This document shows positions 1-8,634 of a stretch of DNA of 64,000 nucleotides, piece after piece. The notes under the pieces are model-generated. The model was given only the letters and a program-made list of their open reading frames with translations, searched no databases and had not been told where the DNA came from. A program made the position numbers and the translations under genes. The stretch lies in contig NZ_CP109190.1 of the NCBI RefSeq assembly GCF_041438805.1, positions 7,440,001 through 7,504,000 on the forward strand, given 5' to 3'. Each line of letters opens with the position of its first letter. Position 1 is the stretch's first letter. This stretch comes from Streptomyces sp. NBC_01707 (GTDB lineage Bacteria; Actinomycetota; Actinomycetes; Streptomycetales; Streptomycetaceae).

Positions 1-713
1 GCGCCTCCCCGGTCAAGGCCGCCGGGCAGGTCTACACCCACGTGGGACCGAAGGACTTCGTCGAGCCGCGTGAGCTGACCGACACCGAGATCCGGCAGAC
101 CGTGGCCGACTTCGCCTCCGCCGCCCGCAACGCCGTCGACGCGGGCTTCGACGGGGTCGAGCTGCACGGCGCCAACGGCTACCTCATCCACCAGTTCCTC
201 GCGCCCAACACCAACCGGCGCACCGACGAGTGGGGCGGCTCGGACGAGGCCCGCATCCGGTTCGCCGTCGAGGTGGTCAAGGCCGTCGCCGCCGAGATCG
301 GCGCGGAGCGCACCGGGCTGCGCATCTCCCCCGGGAACTCGTACAACGACATCGACGAGCCCGCGCCGGACGCCGCCTACACCGCGCTGGTGCAGGAGAT
401 CGAGCCGCTCGGCCTCGCCTACCTGCACGTCCTGGAGGCGAAGGAGATCCGCGAGCTGACCCTCGCGCTGCGCAAGCAGTTCTCCGGCACTTTCGTCATC
501 AACGTGCTGACGGACGGACCGACCGGACCGGACGACCACTCGGTGATCGACGACGGGATCGCCGACATCATCTCGTACGGTGCGCTGTTCATCGCCAACC
601 CGGACCTGCCCGCCCGGCTGAAGGCCGGCGGCCCGTTCAACACCCCGGACCCGTCCACCTTCTTCGGCGGGGACGCGAAGGGGTACGTCGACTACCCCGC
701 GCTGGGAGCCTGA
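1..713 (+). CDS. Old Yellow Enzyme-family alkene reductase (5' partial)
   Basis: The reading frame is open from base 3, so the gene begins before the window and only the C-terminal part is seen. The family (NemA-like FMN enzymes) reduces activated C=C bonds with NAD(P)H in the cytoplasm. Visible family marks are the HGANGYLIHQFLAP block, the NRRTDEWGG block and the FMN-phosphate part around FVINVLTDG and YGALFIANPDLPARL. The gene ends with YPALGA, 4 bases before the convergent stop of the LacI regulator, with no obvious terminator between them. The physiological substrate cannot be told. Confidence 0.9.
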   Translation, partial: ASPVKAAGQVYTHVGPKDFVEPRELTDTEIRQTVADFASAARNAVDAGFDGVELHGANGYLIHQFLAPNTNRRTDEWGGSDEARIRFAVEVVKAVAAEIGAERTGLRISPGNSYNDIDEPAPDAAYTALVQEIEPLGLAYLHVLEAKEIRELTLALRKQFSGTFVINVLTDGPTGPDDHSVIDDGIADIISYGALFIANPDLPARLKAGGPFNTPDPSTFFGGDAKGYVDYPALGA

Positions 714-717
714 GGAC

Positions 718-1779
718 CTACGCCGAGTCCCGGCGCACCAGTTCGGTGGGGAGGATCACCGCGGCCGGCTCCTCCCCGCCGATCCGGGCCAGCAGTACCC
801 GTACCATCTCGGCGCTGATCCGGTCCCACGGCTGCCGGATCGTGGTCAACTCGGGCCGGGACGCGAGCGCCGCGGGCGAGTCGTCGAAGCCGCCGACCGC
901 GACGTCCTCCGGCACCCGCCGCCCGGCCTTCTCCAGCGCGGCCAGCACGCCCTGCGCCATCAGGTCGGAGGCGACGAACACCGCGTCGAGGTCGGGGGTC
1001 CGCTCCAGCAGCAGCGTGGCGGCCGCCTCGCCGCTCGCCCGGCTGTAGTCGCCCGGGACGATCAGCGCGTCGTCGGCGGGCAGCCCGCACTCGGCGAGCA
1101 TCTCGCGGTAGCCCGCCAGCCGTTCGACGCCGCCGGGGGTGTCCAGCGGGCCGCTGACCGTACCGATCCGGCGGCGCCCGGACTCGTACAGATACCGCAC
1201 CATGTCCCGGGCGCCGTCCCGGTCGTCGGCCGCCACATAGCTGACCTTCGAGCCCTGCCCGAGCGGCTTGCCGCAGGCGACGAGCGGGACCCCGGCCTCG
1301 TGCAGCCGGGCGGCGACCGGGTCGCCGGAGTGACTGGAGACCAGCAGCACCCCGTCCACGTGGCCGGCGATGTACCGCATGTTCCGGCGGCGTTCGGCCT
1401 CGGTCCCCGCGATCATCAGCAGCAGCGGGATGTCGTGCGCGGCCAGTGCGGCGGTGCAGCCCCGCAGCAGCACATTGAAGTTCGGGTCCTCGAAGAACCG
1501 CTCCTGCGGCTCGGTGAGCAGGAACGCCACCGAGTCGGAGCGGCCGGTGATCAGTGACCTGGCGTGCCGGTTCACCGTGTAGCCGGTCTTGCGGATCGCG
1601 GAGTTGACCGCATCGAGCGCGGCCGGGCTGACGTTGTGCCCGCCGTTGAGCACCCGCGAGACCGTGCCGCGCGAGACACCGGCTTCCCGCGCCACGTCGT
1701 GGATGGTCGGCGGCCTGCGGCGTCCCGTGCCGGACTGTCCGTGCCGTCCGGGCTGTCCGGGCTGTTCTGTGCGGCTCAT
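718..1779 (-). CDS. LacI-family transcriptional regulator
   Basis: A 353-residue LacI/GalR-type repressor. The helix-turn-helix and hinge lie at about residues 25-50 (TIHDVAREAGVSRGTVSRVL), followed by the periplasmic-binding-protein-like effector domain to the end. It lies 42 bases downstream of the sugar ABC permease genes on the same strand, so it may be cotranscribed with them. It is the natural candidate to bind the palindrome at 4974-4987 between the binding-protein gene and the beta-galactosidase gene, which would make galactoside-type sugars the likely inducer. The inducer is inferred from context only. Confidence 0.93.
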   Translation of the reverse strand: MSRTEQPGQPGRHGQSGTGRRRPPTIHDVAREAGVSRGTVSRVLNGGHNVSPAALDAVNSAIRKTGYTVNRHARSLITGRSDSVAFLLTEPQERFFEDPNFNVLLRGCTAALAAHDIPLLLMIAGTEAERRRNMRYIAGHVDGVLLVSSHSGDPVAARLHEAGVPLVACGKPLGQGSKVSYVAADDRDGARDMVRYLYESGRRRIGTVSGPLDTPGGVERLAGYREMLAECGLPADDALIVPGDYSRASGEAAATLLLERTPDLDAVFVASDLMAQGVLAALEKAGRRVPEDVAVGGFDDSPAALASRPELTTIRQPWDRISAEMVRVLLARIGGEEPAAVILPTELVRRDSA

Positions 1780-1821
1780 GGTGCATGATCTTTCATCAAT
1801 GGAAGCCCTGGCGGGGACCGG

Positions 1822-2688
1822 TCAGGACTTTACGGCGCCGGAGAGCAGGTCGAGGCTCCAGAAGCGCTGGATGACGAGGAACAGCGCGATCAGCGGGACG
1901 ATCGCCAGCAGCGCCCCCGTAATCACCAGGGTATAGAGGGCCGGGGTGGTGGAGCCCTGCTGGAGCAGGGTGTAGAGGCCCAGGGTGACCGGGAACTTCT
2001 CGTCGTCGCCGAGCATGATGTACGGGAGCAGGAAGTTGTTCCAGATCGCGACGAACTGGAACAGGAAGACGGTCACCAGACCCGGCAGCATCATCGGCAG
2101 GGCGATGGTGCGGAAGATCCGCCACTCGCTGCCGCCGTCCACCCGTCCCGCCTCGATCACATCGCCCGGTACGGCGGAGGCCGCGTAGATCCGCGCGAGG
2201 TACACACCGTACGGGGAGAGGATCACCGGCAGCAGGACCGAGAGGTAGGAGTCCGTCAGGTCGGCCTCGGCCAGCAGCAGGTACTGCGGTACGGCGAGGA
2301 TCACCGGCGGCATCAGCACGCCGGCCAGCAGGATGTTGAAGATGCTCTCCTGCCCGCGGAACCGGTACACGGCCAGGGCGTAACCCGACACCGCGGAGAC
2401 GGCCGTGGACAGCAGGGCGCCGGCCCCGGCGTAGAACGCCGAGTTGGCCATCCACTTCCAGTACACGCCGTCGCGGTACGCCGACAGATCGGCGACGTTC
2501 CGGCGGAAGCCGGTGCCCGGCAGGAACGTGAAGGTGGAGAACAGCTCGCTGCCGGACTTGGTCGAGGCGACCAGCACCCAGGCGACGGGCAGCAGGCAGT
2601 AGAGCGCGCCGAGGAGCAGTGCGGCGGTCGGCACGAGCGCGAAGCGGCGCGGACCTGCGGGGATGGATGCGAGGTGCGGCGTACTCAT
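1822..2688 (-). CDS. Carbohydrate ABC transporter permease, MalG type
   Basis: Inner-membrane permease of 288 residues with about six membrane segments, of the CUT1 (MalG) family. The cytoplasmic EAA loop that docks the ATPase reads EAGRVDGGSEWRIFRTIALP. The ATG at 2688 overlaps the TGA of the upstream permease (ATGA), so the two are translationally coupled. No ATPase subunit is encoded in the cluster, as is usual for Streptomyces CUT1 systems, which share the MsiK ATPase. The start was chosen for the overlap and the typical N-terminus. Confidence 0.93.
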   Translation of the reverse strand: MSTPHLASIPAGPRRFALVPTAALLLGALYCLLPVAWVLVASTKSGSELFSTFTFLPGTGFRRNVADLSAYRDGVYWKWMANSAFYAGAGALLSTAVSAVSGYALAVYRFRGQESIFNILLAGVLMPPVILAVPQYLLLAEADLTDSYLSVLLPVILSPYGVYLARIYAASAVPGDVIEAGRVDGGSEWRIFRTIALPMMLPGLVTVFLFQFVAIWNNFLLPYIMLGDDEKFPVTLGLYTLLQQGSTTPALYTLVITGALLAIVPLIALFLVIQRFWSLDLLSGAVKS

Positions 2689-3611
2689 CGGGAATCTCCC
2701 TTCTGGGTCCGGGAGTTGGCCACCCTGAGGAAGCCGAAGGACAGGACCAGGGTGGCGACGGCGATGATGACCGCCTGAGCGGCAGCCGCGTAGATGTCGT
2801 TGTTGACGAAGGCGTCCTGGTAGACCTTCATCAGCGGACTCCAGGTGGTGGAGAGCGAGTTGGTGAGCGGCTTCAGCGTCGTCGGCTCGCTGAACACCTG
2901 AAGGGTCGCGATGATCGAGAAGAAGAACGTCAGGACCAGTGACGGCGCCACCATCGGGATCTTGATCCGGAGCGCGATCTGCAGCTGCGAGCAGCCGTCC
3001 AGTCGTGCCGCCTCGAACACCTCGGCCGGGATCGCCCGCAGGGAGGTGTAGATCACGATCATGTTGAAGCCGGTGCCGCCCCAGACCGCGATGTTGGCGA
3101 GGGCGAGATACAGCGGCCCACCATCGAGCAGGTCGGGCTGCGGGAGCCCCGCCCTGTCGAGGAGGTAGTAGAAGGGGCTGACGTCCGGGAGATAGAGGAA
3201 GCCCCACATGAGCGCGGCGACGACGCCCGGGATCGCGTACGGCAGGAAGATCGCGAGCCGGGAGAAGCCCCGCAGCCGGATCCGGTCGGTGTCCAGGAGC
3301 AGGGCGAACAGCAGGGCGAGGCCGAGCATCACGGGGACGACGATCACGCCGTAACCGAGGATGCGCAGCGCGCCGTGCAGCAGTTCCGAGTCGGAGAGCG
3401 CACCGGCGTAGTTGGTGAAGCCGGCCCAGATCTCCTCGCGGGCGCCCTTCCCCAGACCGAGCCCCTTGACCTCGGTCCTGCGGAAGCTGAGGTAGAGCGC
3501 GTACCCGATGGGAAGGGCGAAGAAGAGCAGGAAGAGCACGGTGGCGGGGGCCAGGAAGGCGTACGGGGCGCTCTTGACCCCGTACGCACTCCTGCGGCGT
3601 GCGCGTGTCAC
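2685..3611 (-). CDS. Carbohydrate ABC transporter permease, MalF type
   Basis: A 308-residue permease with a basic N-terminus followed by a first membrane helix (APYAFLAPATVLFLLFFALP) and the EAA loop EAARLDGCSQLQIALRIKIP. It pairs with the downstream MalG-type protein to form the membrane channel. The GTG start at 3611 overlaps the TGA of the binding-protein gene (GTGA), so binding protein, MalF-like and MalG-like subunits form one coupled operon transcribed leftward from about 4980. Confidence 0.92.
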   Translation of the reverse strand: MTRARRRSAYGVKSAPYAFLAPATVLFLLFFALPIGYALYLSFRRTEVKGLGLGKGAREEIWAGFTNYAGALSDSELLHGALRILGYGVIVVPVMLGLALLFALLLDTDRIRLRGFSRLAIFLPYAIPGVVAALMWGFLYLPDVSPFYYLLDRAGLPQPDLLDGGPLYLALANIAVWGGTGFNMIVIYTSLRAIPAEVFEAARLDGCSQLQIALRIKIPMVAPSLVLTFFFSIIATLQVFSEPTTLKPLTNSLSTTWSPLMKVYQDAFVNNDIYAAAAQAVIIAVATLVLSFGFLRVANSRTQKGDSR

Positions 3612-4927
3612 TCGGAGACCCCGAAGCCCTGCTTCTTGAGGTCGGCGACGGTGGCGTCCTGCATCGCGGTCAGGGCGGGCCCGAAGTCCGACCTGCTCTT
3701 GGCGGCTTCGGCGAAGTTGTCCTTGAAGGCGGTGTACGCGACGTTCACGTTCGGGCCCCAGGCGGCGGGGGCGGTGCCCTTCGCGATCTCGGCGGCCTTC
3801 GTGTAGAAGTCGGGCTGGTTGGGGAAGTAGTCCGGGGCCTGGGCGAGCGCGCCGCCGGTCTGGGCGGCCGTGGCGGCGGGGTAGATGCCGCTCTCCTTGA
3901 CCAGCGCGGCCAGCGCCTCGGAGTCCGTGTTCAGCCACTTCGCGAAGGTCGCGGCGGCGGCCTTGTTCTTGGAGTCGTTGGTGACGGCGGTGGAGGAGCC
4001 GCCCCAGCTGCCGGTGACGTTCTGGCCGGCCGTCCACTGGGGGAGCGGGGCCATGGCCCACTTGCCCTTGGTGTCGGGCGCCGCCGTGGTGAGGGTGCCG
4101 GGCGCCCAGACCGCGCTGACCCAGGCGATCTGCTTGCCGGTGTTGAGCGCCTTGTTCCAGGCCGGTGTGTACATCGGCTGGTTGTCGACGGCGCCCTCCT
4201 TGACCAGACCGCCCCAGAAGTCGGCGACCTTCCGCGTGGCGGCGTCGTCGATGGCGACCTTCCACTTGTCGCCGCCGGTGGTCCACCACTGCGCCCCGGC
4301 CTGCTGGGCGAGGCCCGCGAAGAGACCGGAGTCGTTCGAGGAGAACGTGGTGAGGTCCTTGCCCGGTGCCTTCTTCTTCAGCGTGCGGGCCGTCTCGGCG
4401 AACTCGTCCCAGGTGGTGGGCACGGACAGGCCGTACTGCTTGAACAGGTCCTGGCGGTAGTAGAACATCAGCGGGCCGGAGTCCTGCGGCACGGCGTACA
4501 GGGCGTCCGATCCGAGGGTCGTCTGCTGCCAGATGCCGTCGGCGAACTTGCCCTTCGCGTCGCCCGCCTCCTTGGATATGTCGGCGAGCACGTCGTTGGA
4601 GACCAGGGTGGGGAGCGCCTGGTACTCCGCCTGCACCAGGTCGGGAGCCTTGTGGGCCTTGGCCGCTGTGATGATCTTGGTGACCAGGTCGTCGCCCGAC
4701 GCCTGCTTCTTCACCGTCACCTTGATGCCGGTCTTCTTGCCCTCGCCCGCGTTCCAGATGTCCGCGACCTTGTCCAGGCCGGGCGCCCACGCCCAGTAGG
4801 TGAGTGAGACGGGACCGGATGCGGCCGGGCCGTCCCCGCTGTCGTCGTCCGACGAGCCGCAGCCCGAGAGCAGGCCGGTGGCGGCGAGTGCAGCGGCCGT
4901 GGACACCGCGACGATGCGGTACTTCAT
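3608..4927 (-). CDS. Sugar ABC transporter substrate-binding lipoprotein
   Basis: A 439-residue family 1 extracellular solute-binding protein. The N-terminus is a lipoprotein signal peptide with lipobox LLSGC (predicted lipidated Cys23), followed by a Ser/Asp-rich linker and the binding fold starting near SLTYWAWAPGLDKVADIWN. It would sit outside the membrane and deliver a sugar to the two permeases downstream. Divergent orientation to a GH42 galactosidase suggests a galactoside or galacto-oligosaccharide ligand, but the ligand is an inference. It is the first gene of its operon. Confidence 0.94.
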   Translation of the reverse strand: MKYRIVAVSTAAALAATGLLSGCGSSDDDSGDGPAASGPVSLTYWAWAPGLDKVADIWNAGEGKKTGIKVTVKKQASGDDLVTKIITAAKAHKAPDLVQAEYQALPTLVSNDVLADISKEAGDAKGKFADGIWQQTTLGSDALYAVPQDSGPLMFYYRQDLFKQYGLSVPTTWDEFAETARTLKKKAPGKDLTTFSSNDSGLFAGLAQQAGAQWWTTGGDKWKVAIDDAATRKVADFWGGLVKEGAVDNQPMYTPAWNKALNTGKQIAWVSAVWAPGTLTTAAPDTKGKWAMAPLPQWTAGQNVTGSWGGSSTAVTNDSKNKAAAATFAKWLNTDSEALAALVKESGIYPAATAAQTGGALAQAPDYFPNQPDFYTKAAEIAKGTAPAAWGPNVNVAYTAFKDNFAEAAKSRSDFGPALTAMQDATVADLKKQGFGVSE

Positions 4928-4973
4928 GGAATTCTCCCCTGACGAGAAGCGAGGGTGCAGCGCCGAGATGCGC

Positions 4974-4987
4974 TGTGAGCGTTCACA
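4974..4987. promoter_or_regulatory. LacI-type operator palindrome
   Basis: TGTGAGCGTTCACA is a near-perfect palindrome (TGTGA...TCACA) with a central CG, as expected for a LacI/GalR family site. It lies between the divergent transport operon and the beta-galactosidase gene and covers the predicted transcription start of the transport operon. Confidence 0.75.
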
Positions 4988-5015
4988 GTAGAGAAACGAA
5001 TCCGACGCTTGTCAA
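4987..5015 (-). promoter_or_regulatory. Predicted promoter of the sugar transport operon
   Basis: On the minus strand TTGACA (5015-5010) is followed after 17 bases by TCTACT (4992-4987). This would place the transcription start near 4980, inside the LacI-type operator, which fits repression by blocking initiation. Confidence 0.6.
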
Positions 5016-5039
5016 TGGTTGTTGCTGTGCGGTTATGTT
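5009..5039 (+). promoter_or_regulatory. Possible promoter of the beta-galactosidase gene
   Basis: TTGTCA (5009-5014) and TATGTT (5034-5039) are separated by 19 bases, slightly longer than ideal. The -35 region overlaps that of the divergent transport promoter. Weak evidence on its own. Confidence 0.35.
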
Positions 5040-5107
5040 GGATCTGCGCCACCGAGAGTGTGTGTGCACGTTCCCAGAAGTTGCACCAAAGAGCCCAGGA
5101 GATACCC

Positions 5108-7153
5108 ATGCCGCACACCGCGCCCGAGCCTGCCCCGCACGGTCTGCGCCGGCTCGCCTTCGGCGGCGACTACAACCCCGAGCAGTGGCCGGAAGAGGTC
5201 TGGCACGAGGACGTGGCCCTGATGCGGGAAGCCGGCGTGACCATGGTCAGCGTCGGGATCTTCTCCTGGGCGCTTCTCGAACCGGAGCCCGGCGGCTACG
5301 ACTTCGGCTGGCTCGACCGGGTCCTCGACCTGCTGCACGAGGCCGGCATCCGGGTCGACCTCGGCACCCCCACCGTCGCTCCGCCCGCCTGGTTCTACCG
5401 CGCCCACCCGGAGGCCCTCCCGGTCAGCCGCGAGGGTGTCCGCTACGCCTTCGGGTCACGCGGCGCGATCTGCCACAGTAACCCCGCCTACCGGTCGGCC
5501 GCGGCGAACATCACCGAACAGCTCGCCCGCCGGTACGCGGACCATCCGGCGCTCGCGATGTGGCACGTCCACAACGAGTACGGCGTTCCGGTCAGCGCCT
5601 GCTACTGCGACAACTGCGCCGCCCACTTCCGCCGCTGGCTGGCCGACCGCCACGGCGGCGTCGACGCGGTCAACGAAGCCTGGGGCACCGCCTTCTGGGG
5701 CCAGCGCTACCGCAGTCTCGACGAGATCGACCCGCCCCGTGCCACCCCGACCGTCGCCAACCCGGCGCAGCGCCTGGACTACGCCCGCTTCGCCGACGCC
5801 ACCATGCGCGAGAACTTCTGCAGCGAACGGGACATCCTGCACCGCCTCGCTCCCGGTATCCCGGTCACCACCAACTTCATGACCGCCCTCAGCCAGTGCG
5901 ACTCCGTCGACTACTGGGCCTGGGGCCGCGAGACCGATCTCGTCACCAACGACCACTATCTGATCACCGACGGCCGCCGCACCCATGTCAACCTCGCCAT
6001 GGCCGCCGACCTCACCCGCTCCGTCGCGGGCGGCGCACCCTGGCTGCTCCTTGAGCACTCCACCAGTGGCGTCAACTGGCAGCCCCGCAACCCCGCCAAG
6101 CGCCCGGGCGAAATGGCCCGCAACAGCCTCGCCCATGTCGCGCGCGGCTCCGACGGCGCCATGTTCTTCCAGTGGCGGCAGTCCCGCAGCGGCGCGGAGA
6201 AGTTCCACTCGGCGATGGTGCCGCACGCCGGTACGGATTCCCGGGTATGGCGCGAGGTCTCCGGGCTCGGCGCCGATCTCGGTCTGCTGAGCGGCATCCG
6301 CGGCACCCGGACCGTCGCGGACGCGGCCATGCTCTGGGACTGGCAGTCCTGGTGGGCGCAGAAGCTGGAGTGGCGCCCGAGCGAGGACCACGACGCCCGC
6401 GAGCGTGCCGACACCTTCTACGCCTCGATGTACGACCGCCACCTCACCGTCGACTTCGCCCACCCGGACGCCGATCTGTCCGGGTACCCGCTGGTCGTCG
6501 TCCCGGCCCTCTACCTCGCCACCGAGGAGACCGGCCGGAACCTCCGGAGCTACGTCGAGAACGGCGGCACACTCGTCGTCTCGTACTTCTCCGGCATCGT
6601 CGACACCCAGGACGCCGTGCACCCGGGGCCGTACCCGGGAGCCCTGCGGGACGTACTGGGGCTGACGATCGAGGAGTTCTCACCGCTCGGCGAGGGCGGG
6701 ACGGTCCGCCTGATCACGCCCGAGGGCGCCGCCGAAGGCCCGGAGCTGACCGGAGACCTGTGGTCGGACGTGGTGATCCCGCGCGGCGCCGAGACCGTCT
6801 GGTCCTACGCCGACGGCATTCCCGCGGGCCGCCCCGCCGTCACCCGGCACCGTCTGGGCAGTGGCACCGCCTGGTACATCTCCACCCGGCTGTCCGGACC
6901 CCACCTCGACGCCGTCCTCGACCGGGCCTGCGACGACGCCCGGATCACACCGCGCACCGGCCTCCCGCACGACGTCGAGGTCGTACGCCGTGCGGGCGAC
7001 AACGGCACGTACCTTTTCGCGATCAACCACACAGAGGACGACGCGAAGGTGCCGCTCGACGGCCGCGGCACCGAACTCCTCACCGGTGAGCACGCCGTGG
7101 GCCGCCTCGCCGTTCCGGCGGGCGCGGTCCGGGTCGTACGCCTCGACGGCTGA
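5108..7153 (+). CDS. Beta-galactosidase, glycoside hydrolase family 42
   Basis: A 681-residue GH42 enzyme, normal length for the family, with no signal peptide, so probably cytoplasmic and acting on imported galactosides. The catalytic acid/base is expected at Glu157 (WHVHNEYG) and the nucleophile at Glu316 (LLLEHSTSGVNW). The CYCDNC cluster just after the first Glu matches the metal-binding cysteines found in many GH42 proteins. The TIM barrel is followed by the trimerisation domain and a C-terminal beta domain. The ATG at 5108 was chosen because AGGAGAT lies just upstream; the frame is open further 5'. It is divergent from the sugar transporter and probably controlled by the same LacI protein. 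Confidence 0.95.
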   Translation: MPHTAPEPAPHGLRRLAFGGDYNPEQWPEEVWHEDVALMREAGVTMVSVGIFSWALLEPEPGGYDFGWLDRVLDLLHEAGIRVDLGTPTVAPPAWFYRAHPEALPVSREGVRYAFGSRGAICHSNPAYRSAAANITEQLARRYADHPALAMWHVHNEYGVPVSACYCDNCAAHFRRWLADRHGGVDAVNEAWGTAFWGQRYRSLDEIDPPRATPTVANPAQRLDYARFADATMRENFCSERDILHRLAPGIPVTTNFMTALSQCDSVDYWAWGRETDLVTNDHYLITDGRRTHVNLAMAADLTRSVAGGAPWLLLEHSTSGVNWQPRNPAKRPGEMARNSLAHVARGSDGAMFFQWRQSRSGAEKFHSAMVPHAGTDSRVWREVSGLGADLGLLSGIRGTRTVADAAMLWDWQSWWAQKLEWRPSEDHDARERADTFYASMYDRHLTVDFAHPDADLSGYPLVVVPALYLATEETGRNLRSYVENGGTLVVSYFSGIVDTQDAVHPGPYPGALRDVLGLTIEEFSPLGEGGTVRLITPEGAAEGPELTGDLWSDVVIPRGAETVWSYADGIPAGRPAVTRHRLGSGTAWYISTRLSGPHLDAVLDRACDDARITPRTGLPHDVEVVRRAGDNGTYLFAINHTEDDAKVPLDGRGTELLTGEHAVGRLAVPAGAVRVVRLDG

Positions 7154-7505
7154 GTCACCCGATCCGCGCCATTCCCGCGCGACGGTCAAGTGACATCGAC
7201 GATGTGCGGGAAGACGTACGGAAAGCCACCTGGGCGGACGGGAGCGGCGGTGAAGTCGGACCTTGACGGCCTGCTGTCCGCCGCACTCCCCGCCCAGGCC
7301 GCCCACGTGGCCACCACCCCCGCCGGCACCGGCTTCGAACCGGGCGGCACCGGCCGGACCGCCGTCAGCGGCAGCGGACGGGACCCGGTGGACCCGGCGT
7401 CCGGCAACGCGCGGGAGAACCAGCGCTGTTCGACCGGAACGCGACGCCGCTCCCCGCAGCGATTCGGTTCTCCCACGGGTGGAAAGCAGGGAGTGCCGGC
7501 GCGAT
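7154..7505. other. Intergenic region without a convincing gene
   Basis: This 352-base stretch separates two convergent genes. Short open frames exist on both strands but have no ribosome site or recognisable protein features. I see no strong terminator; only weak CCGG-rich symmetry around 7329-7343. Confidence 0.5.
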
Positions 7506-8522
7506 CTAGACGGCGTCGAGCGGCGCGCTGCGCCACTTCCACGAGGTGACGCGCTCCCGCCCGGGCAGCTCGGCGCGGCCGGTGGACCAGAGCAGGACGG
7601 TCCACCGGTCGGCGTCGTCGGGGGCGTCCGGGAACAGGCGGGCCAGCACGCGGTCGCACAGATCGGTGGGCGGTGCCCACGCGATGTCCAGGCCCTGGAC
7701 GACATCGTGGGTATGCACCAGGGTCTCCACGATTCCCATGGCCGCGAATCCCTCCGGGTCGGACACCCCGTACGAGTGGTAGGAGCGGACGTCCGCCGCG
7801 GTCGTCCGCACCATCGCCGTCAGCAGGGCGCCGCTCGCCTCCAGGGTCTGGAGCAGGCCGACCGGTCCCGCGTCGGGGTTCGCGAAGATCGAATTCGCCG
7901 GACCGCCCTTGCGGTCGGCTCCCCAGCGGTACGGGACCTCGCGGTCCAGCGGCGGCTTCCTCGGGCCCAACTGGGCCGCGTACGCGAAGAGATCGTCGTT
8001 CAGATGCTCCACGGTCTCCCACGAGTCCCACTCCAGCGACCCGGCGGGTGCCCGCCAGTGGTCCTCCGGAACCTCACGGAGGGCGGCGAGCGCGAGGTGG
8101 ACCGCGGTGGTCACGTCGTCCGCGGCGACCGGCATCCGGGTGGCGGTCAGCGTGGCCCGCTCGACGGCGCTGCACTCCACGCAGAACTCATTGCCCTCGG
8201 GGTCGGCGAGCGTCGCCCAGCCCCGCCCGTCGGGCCTGCGGTGGTCGCCGACGAGCGTGGCGCCGAGCGCGAGCAGCCGCTCGACCTCCTCGTCCCGGGT
8301 GCGGTCCTGCGGCTGGATGTCCAGGTGGACGCGGTTCTTCACGCTCTTGGGCTCGGGCACCGAGACGAACAGCAGGGCGGCACCGGGGGTCTCGACGAGC
8401 GCCTCGGGATCACCGGGGTTGTCGTCGTCCGAAAGCCGGGAACCGAGCACCTCGGCCCAGAAACTGCCGAGCTTGTAGGCGTCGGCGCAGTCGAAGGTCA
8501 TGTGACGTACAAGTGAGGTCAT
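7506..8522 (-). CDS. VOC (glyoxalase-like) domain fused to maleylpyruvate-isomerase/DinB-like domain
   Basis: About 338 residues from the second in-frame ATG (8522); an upstream ATG at 8531 is possible. Residues 1-120 form a glyoxalase-like VOC domain (HMTFDCADAYKLGSFWAEVL ... WATLADPEGNEFCV). The remainder resembles the mycothiol-dependent maleylpyruvate isomerase/DinB fold (DSWETVEHLNDDLFAYAAQL and the HTHDVVQGL motif, which normally supplies metal ligands). Both folds are metal-dependent and in actinobacteria often act on thiol adducts or modify small molecules. The substrate is unknown. It stands alone between a convergent galactosidase and the ect operon. Confidence 0.8.
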   Translation of the reverse strand: MTSLVRHMTFDCADAYKLGSFWAEVLGSRLSDDDNPGDPEALVETPGAALLFVSVPEPKSVKNRVHLDIQPQDRTRDEEVERLLALGATLVGDHRRPDGRGWATLADPEGNEFCVECSAVERATLTATRMPVAADDVTTAVHLALAALREVPEDHWRAPAGSLEWDSWETVEHLNDDLFAYAAQLGPRKPPLDREVPYRWGADRKGGPANSIFANPDAGPVGLLQTLEASGALLTAMVRTTAADVRSYHSYGVSDPEGFAAMGIVETLVHTHDVVQGLDIAWAPPTDLCDRVLARLFPDAPDDADRWTVLLWSTGRAELPGRERVTSWKWRSAPLDAV

Positions 8523-8568
8523 GGGAGCCACTGTCGCCGTTGCCGGCCATCGGGGTCCACCAACTTTC

Positions 8569-8608
8569 GACAGGGGCCGGGACGACGAACGTCGCCCCGG
8601 CCCCTGTC
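8569..8608 (-). terminator. Terminator of the ect operon
   Basis: A 13-base perfect stem (GACAGGGGCCGGG with its complement) is continued by a 5-base inner stem after one mismatch, with a 2-base tip. It begins 26 bases past the ectD stop. There is no long T run, as is usual in Streptomyces. Confidence 0.8.
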
Positions 8609-8634
8609 ACTTCCGGGCTCGGCCCGTCAGTGCC

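Noticed and set aside
7190..7549. Plus-strand 119-codon frame between the galactosidase and the VOC fusion gene
   Set aside because: No ribosome site, composition typical of non-coding high-GC sequence, and it runs into the VOC fusion gene on the other strand.
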